Shown here piece by piece: positions 6,343 through 11,359 of a DNA stretch of 11,359 nt. This stretch comes from an uncultured Litorivicinus sp. (lineage in GTDB: Bacteria; Pseudomonadota; Gammaproteobacteria; Pseudomonadales; Litorivicinaceae). Where the stretch lies: contig CALKMT010000121.1 in assembly GCA_938091715.1 (NCBI GenBank), positions 1 to 11,359 of the forward strand, given 5' to 3'. A model generated the notes under the pieces. It was not told the origin of the DNA and did no database searches. It saw nothing but the letters and a program-made list of their open reading frames with translations. A program made the position numbers and the translations under genes. The stretch's first letter is position 1. The number at the start of each line of letters is the position of its first letter.

Positions 6343-6843
6343 TTAGCCCGTGATTTCTTTAACGGACTTACCGCGACGAGCTGCAACCGACTCAGGGCTC
6401 TGCATGTTCTGCAGGCCATTGATCGTGGCGCGAACCACGTTCACCGGGTTGGTAGAGCCGTAGCACTTAGCCAATACGTTTTGAACACCAGCCATCTCTA
6501 GTACTGCACGCATTGCGCCACCGGCAATAACGCCAGTACCCGCAGATGCAGGCTGCATGTACACCTTGGCTGAGCCGTGACGAGCCTTTACAGGATACTG
6601 GATGGTGTCACCATCCAGATCGACTGAGACCATGTTACGACGGGCATTTTCCATTGCCTTTTGGATCGCAACCGGCACTTCACGTGCCTTGCCGCGGCCA
6701 AAGCCAACTTTGCCTTCGCCATCGCCAACAACAGTCAGTGCGGTAAAGCCGAATATACGACCACCCTTGACCACCTTAGCAACACGGTTGATCTGTACGA
6801 GCTTTTCCTGCAGATCGCCTTGGTTTTCTTGTTTCGCTGCCAT
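6343..6843 (-). CDS. rpsE: 30S ribosomal protein S5
   Basis: S5 lies at the mRNA entry side of the 30S subunit, helps translational fidelity, and forms part of the spectinomycin site. With the start at 6843 it has 166 residues, as in E. coli (167). The double-stranded-RNA-binding-like N domain contains VVKGGRIFGFTALTVVGDG at 24-42 and GFGRGKAREVPVAIQKAMENARRN at 47-70. The C domain contains AGTGVIAGGAMRAVLEMAGV at 101-120 and GSTNPVNVVRAT at 129-140. The VKGGR loop linked to spectinomycin resistance is intact. The frame extends to 6876, but that would overlap rplR; TAAGGG at the rplR stop supports 6843. Confidence 0.97.
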   Translation of the reverse strand: MAAKQENQGDLQEKLVQINRVAKVVKGGRIFGFTALTVVGDGEGKVGFGRGKAREVPVAIQKAMENARRNMVSVDLDGDTIQYPVKARHGSAKVYMQPASAGTGVIAGGAMRAVLEMAGVQNVLAKCYGSTNPVNVVRATINGLQNMQSPESVAARRGKSVKEITG

Positions 6844-6853
6844 GTGAATACCC

Positions 6854-7201
6854 TTAGAACTCAAGGCCGCCTTCACGGGCGGCTTCGGCTAGCGCTTTCA
6901 CGCGGCCATGATATTTAAAACCCGAGCGGTCGAAGGCTACCTTGGTGACGCCCGCACTTTTAGCGCGTTCTGCCAACAAAGAACCAACCTTGGTGGCAGC
7001 ATCAGCGTTACCACCGGCATCGGCGCGAAGGTCCTTGTCCAAGGTTGACGCTTGCGCCAATACCTGGCCGCCATCGGCGGAAATGACCTGAGCATAAATG
7101 TGACGCGGTGTGCGGTGAACGCACAAACGAATCGCACCCAGTTCGCGAATCTTGAAGCGTGCACGGCGAGCGCGACGCAGACGTTGTGATTTCTTGTCCA
7201 T
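6854..7201 (-). CDS. rplR: 50S ribosomal protein L18
   Basis: L18 binds 5S rRNA and, with L5, anchors it in the central protuberance. The 115 residues (117 in E. coli) begin with a very basic stretch, MDKKSQRLRRARRARFKIRE. The Rossmann-like core follows with RLCVHRTPRHIYAQVI at 25-40, and the tail has AFDRSGFKYHGRVKALAEAAREGGLEF-type residues at 89-115. It begins after TAAGGAG, in which the rplF stop is part of the ribosome binding site, and its own stop TAA begins the site for rpsE. Confidence 0.98.
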   Translation of the reverse strand: MDKKSQRLRRARRARFKIRELGAIRLCVHRTPRHIYAQVISADGGQVLAQASTLDKDLRADAGGNADAATKVGSLLAERAKSAGVTKVAFDRSGFKYHGRVKALAEAAREGGLEF

Positions 7202-7213
7202 CCTCGTCTCTCC

Positions 7214-7747
7214 TTACTTCTTCTTAGCTTCTTTGCGACGAACGTACTCGTCGACATAACGAACACCCTTGCCTTTGTAAGGCTCAGGCTTGCGGTAAGC
7301 ACGGATCTCTGCAGCCACCTGGCCCAACAACTGCTTGTCAGCAGAGCTCAACACCAATTCGGTGTTGCTGGGGCACTGAGCGGTTACACCGGCCGGCAGG
7401 TTATAGACCACGGGGTGTGAGAAACCGAGGGTCAGATTCACGGCATTGCCCTGAACCTGCGCGCGGTAACCAACGCCGATCAGCTGAAGCTTCTTTTCGA
7501 AACCCTGTGATACGCCCTGGACCATATTGTTAACGATGGCACGAGCGGTACCCGCCTGTGCCCAGCCCTGCGAATCTTCCGCCTTGGGCGAAAACGTCAG
7601 GACGTTATCTTCGATGGAGACTGACACCAGGTCATTGACCTGCAGTGACAATTCACCTTTGGAGCCTTTAACGGACACAGCTTGACCATTTTGTGTAACG
7701 GTCACGCCGCTGGGGACGTTAATAGGCGCTTTTGCTACCCGAGACAT
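7214..7747 (-). CDS. rplF: 50S ribosomal protein L6
   Basis: L6 is a two-domain protein at the base of the stalk, close to the sarcin-ricin loop and the factor-binding site. The 177 residues match the E. coli length. Features are MSRVAKAPINVPSGVTV at the start, the duplicated alpha-beta domains (about 1-82 and 83-177), GVGYRAQVQGNAVNLTLGFSHPV in the second domain, and the C-terminal signature PEPYKGKGVRY at about 154-164, followed by VDEYVRRKEAKKK. The start is set by TAAGGAG formed with the rpsH stop. Confidence 0.98.
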   Translation of the reverse strand: MSRVAKAPINVPSGVTVTQNGQAVSVKGSKGELSLQVNDLVSVSIEDNVLTFSPKAEDSQGWAQAGTARAIVNNMVQGVSQGFEKKLQLIGVGYRAQVQGNAVNLTLGFSHPVVYNLPAGVTAQCPSNTELVLSSADKQLLGQVAAEIRAYRKPEPYKGKGVRYVDEYVRRKEAKKK

Positions 7748-7756
7748 AACGACTCC

Positions 7757-8152
7757 TTAGAATACGGTGCAGAGGACTTCGCCGCCGACATTCTCTTTGC
7801 GCGCTTGACGGTCGGTCATAACACCCTTAGAGGTCGAGACGATTGACACACCCAGGCCGCCGGATACTTTCGGCAAATCTTGGGCTCCCTTGTACTGACG
7901 CAGACCTGGACGGCTAAAGCGCTTGATCTCTTGGATCACGGGCTGGCCTTCGAAATAACGCAGGGTCAGGTTCAGTGTTTTCTTAGCGCCGTCTTCAGCA
8001 ACGTCCATGCTGCCCAGGAAACCTTCCTCGACCAGTACGTTTGCGATGCTAACTTTGAGCGTACTGCTGGGCATCGAAACGCTAGGCAACTTGGCCATCT
8101 GTGCGTTACGGATGCGAGTCAGCATGTCCGCTACGGTATCTTGCATACTCAT
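7757..8152 (-). CDS. rpsH: 30S ribosomal protein S8
   Basis: S8 binds helix 21 of 16S rRNA early in 30S assembly; in E. coli it also represses the spc operon by binding a similar structure at the rplX-rplE junction. The 131 residues include SMQDTVADMLTRIRNAQ at 2-18, MPSSTLKVSIANVL at 27-40, RPGLRQY at 81-87 and the family signature STSKGVMTDRQAR at 106-118, ending GGEVLCTVF. The ATG at 8152 (MSM) agrees with E. coli and is preceded by TAAGGGAG at the rpsN stop. Confidence 0.98.
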   Translation of the reverse strand: MSMQDTVADMLTRIRNAQMAKLPSVSMPSSTLKVSIANVLVEEGFLGSMDVAEDGAKKTLNLTLRYFEGQPVIQEIKRFSRPGLRQYKGAQDLPKVSGGLGVSIVSTSKGVMTDRQARKENVGGEVLCTVF

Positions 8153-8165
8153 GTGATTCGCTCCC

Positions 8166-8471
8166 TTACCAGCTCGCTTTCTTCAAGCCAGGCACTTCAC
8201 CACGCATTGTGGCTTCACGCAGCTTGATACGGCTGAGTTTGAACTTACGGTAAACCGCGTGAGGACGTCCGGTCAGCTGGCAGCGACGCTGCTGGCGAGC
8301 CGGTGATGCATCGCGGGGCAGCTTTTGCAGCTTCTGCTGCGCTTCCCACACTTGCTCTTCTGTGCTCTCGGGGTTCTTGATGGTGGCCTTTAGGGCCGCG
8401 CGCTTAGCAGCAAAACGTGCAACGGTCTTTTCCCGCTTAATCTCGCGCTGAATCATTGAAGTCTTAGCCAT
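8166..8471 (-). CDS. rpsN: 30S ribosomal protein S14, zinc-free long form
   Basis: S14 sits in the 30S head near the A site and is added late in assembly. With the ATG at 8471 the product has 101 residues, the length of the long form. The C-terminal block RRCQLTGRPHAVYRKFKLSRI lies at 62-82 and the ending is VPGLKKASW. The CxxC...CxxC zinc motif of the short 61-residue type is absent, with only Cys64 present. The open frame runs back to 8522 inside rplE, but homology and the TGAGG at the rplE stop fix the start at 8471. Confidence 0.97.
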   Translation of the reverse strand: MAKTSMIQREIKREKTVARFAAKRAALKATIKNPESTEEQVWEAQQKLQKLPRDASPARQQRRCQLTGRPHAVYRKFKLSRIKLREATMRGEVPGLKKASW

Positions 8472-8481
8472 TTCTATAACC

Positions 8482-9021
8482 TCACTTGCGGAACGGGAAG
8501 TTGAACGCTGCCAGCAAAGCACGACCTTCGTCGTCCGTGTTCGCGCTGGTAGTGATCACGATGTCTAGACCACGGATCTTGTCGATCTTGTCGTAGTCAA
8601 TCTCGGGGAACATGATGTGCTCTTTTACGCCCATGGCATAGTTGCCACGGCCGTCAAAACTTTTTGCACTCAAGCCACGGAAGTCGCGGATACGGGGGAT
8701 AGACAGGCTGATCAGGCGATCAAGGAATTCCCACATTTGCGCGCCGCGCAAAGTCACCTTACAACCGATCGGCCAACCCTGACGGATTTTAAAACCCGCC
8801 ACAGACTTACGCGCCTTGGTGACAACAGGCTTTTGGCCTGCGATCAAGGTCATGTCAGCAAAGGCTGCATCGATTAGCTTTTTGTCGTTGATCGCTTCAC
8901 CGACACCCATGTTCAGGGTGACCTTCGTGATCTTCGGCACTTGCATCGGGTTTTGATACCCGAACTCTTCTAAAAGAGAAGGTACGACCTTCTCTTTATA
9001 GACTTCTTTCAATCTCGCCAT
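8482..9021 (-). CDS. rplE: 50S ribosomal protein L5
   Basis: L5 binds 5S rRNA with L18, forms the inter-subunit bridge to S13 and touches P-site tRNA. The 179 residues match the E. coli length. Conserved stretches are ITKVTLNMGVGEA at 31-43, KSVAGFKIRQGWPIGCKVTLRG at 72-93, IRDFRGLSAKSFDGRGNY at 111-128 and DIVITTSANTDDEGRALLAAF at 153-173. CAGGAA lies eight bases before the ATG. The 39-base gap to rplX is the largest inside the spc cluster and carries a terminator-like hairpin where E. coli has the S8 control site. Confidence 0.98.
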   Translation of the reverse strand: MARLKEVYKEKVVPSLLEEFGYQNPMQVPKITKVTLNMGVGEAINDKKLIDAAFADMTLIAGQKPVVTKARKSVAGFKIRQGWPIGCKVTLRGAQMWEFLDRLISLSIPRIRDFRGLSAKSFDGRGNYAMGVKEHIMFPEIDYDKIDKIRGLDIVITTSANTDDEGRALLAAFNFPFRK

Positions 9022-9050
9022 GGCTTAGTTTCCTGCTCTTAGGCGTTTAT

Positions 9051-9071
9051 AAAAAAGCGATTAAACCGCTT
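9051..9071 (-). promoter_or_regulatory. Terminator-like hairpin at the rplX-rplE junction, possible S8 or attenuation site
   Basis: In the mRNA sense, AAGCG (9071-9067) pairs with CGCTT (9059-9055) around a 7-base loop that contains the rplX stop codon; a run of six T (9056-9051) follows. Only five to six base pairs form, so as a terminator it is weak. The position matches the E. coli spc region where S8 binds to repress rplE and downstream genes, but I cannot show an S8 recognition core from the sequence. Confidence 0.4.
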
Positions 9072-9375
9072 CGCCGTTGCTCTTGAAGACTCGAGTTTTC
9101 GAGCCGTCCTCTGCAACAGAGAAACCAACGCGATCGGCCTTGCCGGTCGCGGCGTTAAAAATCGCCACATTCGAAACCTGAATAGGGGCTTCTTTTTCTA
9201 CGATGCCGCCAGGCTTTTGGGCCATGGGGTTAGGCTTCTGGTGTTTCTTGATCATATTGACACCTGAAACGATCAAACGACCGTCGGGGCGTACAACCAA
9301 TACTTTACCGCGCTTACCCTTGTCCTTGCCGGCTAACACGATTACTTCGTCGTTGCGCTTAATTTTCGCAGCCAT
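9061..9375 (-). CDS. rplX: 50S ribosomal protein L24
   Basis: L24 is an assembly-initiator protein that binds the 5' end of 23S rRNA and later sits near the exit tunnel. The 104 residues carry a KOW motif at the N terminus (NDEVIVLAGKDKGKRGKVLVV at 8-28), the loop NMIKKHQKPNP at about 40-50 and GGIVEKEAPIQVSNVAIFN at about 56-74. A full GGAGGTG ribosome binding site lies in the last codons of rplN, and the gene starts one base after the rplN stop (TGATATG), so translation is probably coupled. Confidence 0.98.
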   Translation of the reverse strand: MAAKIKRNDEVIVLAGKDKGKRGKVLVVRPDGRLIVSGVNMIKKHQKPNPMAQKPGGIVEKEAPIQVSNVAIFNAATGKADRVGFSVAEDGSKTRVFKSNGEAV

Positions 9376-9376
9376 A

Positions 9377-9745
9377 TCACAGCACCTCCGGTGCCAATGA
9401 AATGATCTTCATGAACTGCTCACCGCGCAGTTCACGAGTCACGGGTCCAAAAATACGGGTACCGATGGGCGCATTGTTAGCGTTCAGCAGAACCGCCGCG
9501 TTGCCATCGAATTTGATTAGCGAACCGTCAGGACGACGGATGCCTTTCTTTGTCCGCACTACTAGTGCATTCATCACCTGGCCTTTTTTGACCTTACCGC
9601 GGGGAATTGCTTCCTTGACGGTAACTTTGATGATGTCGCCTACACTTGCGTACCGGCGATGTGAACCACCGAGTACCTTGATGCATTGTACGCGACGGGC
9701 ACCACTGTTGTCTGCTACTTCTAGCATTGATTCAGTCTGGATCAT
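9377..9745 (-). CDS. rplN: 50S ribosomal protein L14
   Basis: L14 lies at the subunit interface of the 50S near the sarcin-ricin loop and is the target of the silencing factor RsfS. The 122 residues are nearly colinear with E. coli L14: MIQTESMLEVADNSGARRVQCIKVLGG at the start, AIPRGKVKKGQVMNALVVRTKKG at 46-68, FDGNAAVLLN at 79-88 and GPVTRELRGEQFMKIISLAPEVL at the end. It is the first gene of the spc operon, but only 12 bases separate it from rpsQ, so there is no room for the separate promoter that E. coli has there. TGAGGAG, with the rpsQ stop, is its ribosome binding site. Confidence 0.98.
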   Translation of the reverse strand: MIQTESMLEVADNSGARRVQCIKVLGGSHRRYASVGDIIKVTVKEAIPRGKVKKGQVMNALVVRTKKGIRRPDGSLIKFDGNAAVLLNANNAPIGTRIFGPVTRELRGEQFMKIISLAPEVL

Positions 9746-9757
9746 CTATGTGTCTCC

Positions 9758-10021
9758 TCAGACCTGTACGCCACGCTCATCGATGCTGACCAAGCTAAAG
9801 CTCTTGGTCTTGGACAGCGGACGAGATTCGACCACGGTCACTGTGTCACCGATGTTGCATTCATTGTTTTCATCGTGTGCGTGCAGCTTGGTGCTGCGCT
9901 TGATGATCTTGCCGTACAAGGGGTGCTTAACCTTGCGCTCGATCATGACCACGATGGTCTTGTCCATTTTGTTGCTGACGACACGGCCCGACAGGGTCCG
10001 AGCGGTTGTTTGCTCTGTCAT
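9758..10021 (-). CDS. rpsQ: 30S ribosomal protein S17
   Basis: S17 is a primary 16S rRNA binder in the 5' domain with an OB fold. The 87-residue product starts MTEQTTARTLSGRVVSNKMDKTIVV, has the loop HPLYGKIIKRSTKLHAHDE at 33-51 and the family signature GDTVTVVESRPLSKTKSF at 58-75. The frame continues upstream to 10051, inside rpmC, but the ATG at 10021 fits the family N terminus and follows TAAGGAG formed with the rpmC stop. It is the last gene of the S10 operon section. Confidence 0.97.
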   Translation of the reverse strand: MTEQTTARTLSGRVVSNKMDKTIVVMIERKVKHPLYGKIIKRSTKLHAHDENNECNIGDTVTVVESRPLSKTKSFSLVSIDERGVQV

Positions 10022-10031
10022 AACTGTCTCC

Positions 10032-10220
10032 TTAGGCCTGCTTTTCAGCAATCAATGTTTTGACACGGGCGATTGAACGCTGTGTCTGTTTCATCAGATG
10101 GGTTTGACCCAACTGGCCAGTTGCCTTCTGTAGACGAAGCTGGAACTGCTCCTTGCGGAGGTTCAGCAGCTCGTCGTTCAGAGCAGCAACGTCCTTCTCA
10201 CGAAGTTCGCTCGCTTTCAT
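10032..10220 (-). CDS. rpmC: 50S ribosomal protein L29
   Basis: L29 is a small helical hairpin protein near the exit tunnel, beside L23, where trigger factor and SRP dock. The 62 residues show the family pattern MKASELREKDVAALNDELLNL, KEQFQLRLQKATGQL and a final SIARVKTLIAEKQA helix. The ATG overlaps the rplP stop by one base (TAATG) and only weak GCGGACGG-type pairing lies upstream, which points to translational coupling with rplP. Confidence 0.97.
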   Translation of the reverse strand: MKASELREKDVAALNDELLNLRKEQFQLRLQKATGQLGQTHLMKQTQRSIARVKTLIAEKQA

Positions 10221-10633
10221 TACATTACCGTCCGCTTAACGAAGGTGGTTTCAAACGGCAGTTTTGCCGCCGCCAAAGTGAAGGCCTCACGAGCCTGCTC
10301 TTCGGTTACCCCTTCAATTTCATACAAAACACGACCAGGTTGGATCTGGGCTACCCAGTACTCGACGTTACCCTTACCTTTACCCTGACGTACTTCCAGA
10401 GGCTTCTGGGTGATGGGCTTGTCGGGGAAAACCCGAATCCACAACTTACCGCCACGTTTCACCTTACGGGTGATGGTACGACGGCCTGCTTCAATCTGAC
10501 GTGAAGTCATGCGACCACGGCTGACGGCCTTAAGACCGAACTCGCCGAAGCTAACTTTGCTTCCGCGCTGTGCCAGACCGCGGTTACGGCCTTTCTGCAC
10601 TTTGCGAAATTTCATGCGCTTTGGTAGCAACAT
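10220..10633 (-). CDS. rplP: 50S ribosomal protein L16
   Basis: L16 organises the A-site region of the 50S subunit near the peptidyl transferase centre. The 137 residues include MLLPKRMKFRKVQKGRNRG at 1-19, SRQIEAGRRTITR at 44-56, WIRVFPDKPITQKPLEVRQGKGKGNVEYWV (about 65-94) and the end FVKRTVM. Arg82 in VRQGKGKG corresponds to E. coli Arg81, the hydroxylation site of the L16 oxygenase RoxA (YcfD), shifted by one residue because of a small insertion near residue 23. The gene begins six bases after the rpsC stop, with GCGGAA as ribosome binding site. Confidence 0.98.
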   Translation of the reverse strand: MLLPKRMKFRKVQKGRNRGLAQRGSKVSFGEFGLKAVSRGRMTSRQIEAGRRTITRKVKRGGKLWIRVFPDKPITQKPLEVRQGKGKGNVEYWVAQIQPGRVLYEIEGVTEEQAREAFTLAAAKLPFETTFVKRTVM

Positions 10634-10639
10634 TTCCGC

Positions 10640-11344
10640 TTATCCCCTTGGTCCGTTCTTCTTGGCGGCGTCACGGCGCTGAGCCGCGGCAGCTTGATCA
10701 CGAACGGCTTGAATACCGCCGAGAACTTCGCCTTTGAAGATCCACACTTTGATGCCAATGATGCCGTAGGTCGTTGACGCTTCGGCTGTGCTGTAGTCAA
10801 TGTCAGCACGCAGGGTGTGCAAGGGCACACGTCCTTCGCGATACCATTCCGTACGAGCAATTTCGGCGCCGCCTAAACGACCACCTACCTGCACACGAAT
10901 ACCTTCAGCACCCAGGCGCATAGCGTTCTGAACCGAGCGCTTCATAGCACGACGGAACATAACGCGACGCTCTAGCTGGCCGGCAATGCTTTGGGCTACC
11001 AAAGCCGCGTCCAACTCAGGCTTACGGACTTCTTCAATGTTGATCTGAACCGGAACGCCCATCAATTTGGCCAATTCCTTGCGCAGAATCTCGATATCTT
11101 CGCCCTTCTTGCCGATCACGATGCCAGGACGAGCCGTGGCAATGGTGACCTTGGCGTTAGCAGCCGGGCGCTCAATGCGCACGCCGCTTACCTGGGCACT
11201 TTTCAACTTCTCGAGCAAGAATGCTCGGGCTTTCAGGTCACTCAGCAAGGTTTCGCCGTACTTGGACTTGTCTGCATACCATACAGACTGGTGGTCCTTG
11301 ACGATTCCGAGCCGGATGCCGTTGGGGTGTACTTTCTGACCCAT
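10640..11344 (-). CDS. rpsC: 30S ribosomal protein S3
   Basis: S3 lines the mRNA entry channel in the 30S head and takes part in mRNA unwinding. The 234 residues begin MGQKVHPNGIRLGIVKDHQSVWYA. A type II KH domain follows, with the GKKG loop at 78-81 in IVIGKKGEDIEILRKEL. R131, R132 and K135, the residues tied to helicase activity in E. coli, are all present (MFRRAMKRSVQ). The C domain has QVGGRLGGAEIARTEW at 152-167 and GIIGIKVWIFKGEV at 194-207. The start at 11344 has an excellent TAAGGAG upstream. It is the most upstream gene fully inside the window, part of the S10 operon. Confidence 0.98.
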   Translation of the reverse strand: MGQKVHPNGIRLGIVKDHQSVWYADKSKYGETLLSDLKARAFLLEKLKSAQVSGVRIERPAANAKVTIATARPGIVIGKKGEDIEILRKELAKLMGVPVQINIEEVRKPELDAALVAQSIAGQLERRVMFRRAMKRSVQNAMRLGAEGIRVQVGGRLGGAEIARTEWYREGRVPLHTLRADIDYSTAEASTTYGIIGIKVWIFKGEVLGGIQAVRDQAAAAQRRDAAKKNGPRG

Positions 11345-11359
11345 TGCAAACGCTCCTTA
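11345..11359 (-). promoter_or_regulatory. Ribosome binding site of rpsC, probably overlapping the stop of the upstream gene
   Basis: The minus strand reads TAAGGAG (11359-11353), eight bases before the rpsC ATG. By analogy with other junctions in this cluster, the TAA at the very edge is probably the stop of rplV, which precedes rpsC in the S10 operon; the coding part of that gene is outside the window, so this cannot be confirmed. Confidence 0.6.

Noticed and set aside
6844..6876. Upstream-extended start for rpsE
   Set aside because: It would overlap the end of rplR and add residues not found in S5; 6843 fits both homology and the ribosome binding site.
9402..10076. Plus-strand open frame of 224 codons
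   Set aside because: It lies entirely opposite rplN, rpsQ and part of rpmC, which are certain; its product is low-complexity Ser/Thr/Leu-rich with no recognisable domain, as expected of an antisense shadow.
1..11359. Mobile element, CRISPR, defence or other accessory system
   Set aside because: No transposase, integrase, direct repeat array, terminal inverted repeats or gene of such a family was found on either strand; nearly all bases belong to conserved housekeeping genes.

Overview
The window is a stretch of chromosome from a gammaproteobacterium. SecY, RpoA, S5, S11 and the other ribosomal proteins read like those of Pseudomonas and its relatives (for example SecY 'SELWARLRF' and 'RIGAHIPVPGINPDRL'). 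The gene order is the classical S10-spc-alpha order. The exact genus cannot be fixed from sequence alone; the uvrA / small lipoprotein / rplQ convergence differs from the Pseudomonas aeruginosa arrangement as I remember it, so a related marine or environmental lineage is plausible. No phage, transposon, CRISPR or tRNA/rRNA signal was seen, and no stretch longer than about 105 bases lacks a gene.

Plus strand, 1-1250: the 3' part of uvrA (excision repair ATPase, cut by the window edge) overlaps by ATGA with a small predicted lipoprotein of unknown function. A strong bidirectional terminator (1261-1298) separates this unit from the large minus-strand ribosomal cluster that converges on it.

Minus strand, 11359 down to 1314, in transcription order: the end of the S10 operon (rpsC, rplP, rpmC, rpsQ); the complete spc operon (rplN, rplX, rplE, rpsN, rpsH, rplF, rplR, rpsE, rpmD, rplO, secY, rpmJ); then the complete alpha operon (rpsM, rpsK, rpsD, rpoA, rplQ). 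Genes are packed with gaps of 1-20 bases. The exceptions are rplX-rplE (39 bases, with a terminator-like hairpin), rpoA-rplQ (56 bases, with a GNRA-type hairpin) and rpmJ-rpsM (102 bases, with a candidate alpha promoter and nested leader stems).

Together these genes supply 19 ribosomal proteins of both subunits, the core of the Sec translocon and the alpha subunit of RNA polymerase, so growth-rate control of translation, secretion and transcription is physically linked. In E. coli this control is by S4 on the alpha mRNA, S8 on the spc mRNA and L4 on the S10 mRNA; the first two control points fall in the two most structured gaps seen here. This is mainly a conserved housekeeping region. The least explained parts are the lipoprotein and the RNA structures in the larger gaps, and I found no convincing new multi-gene system.
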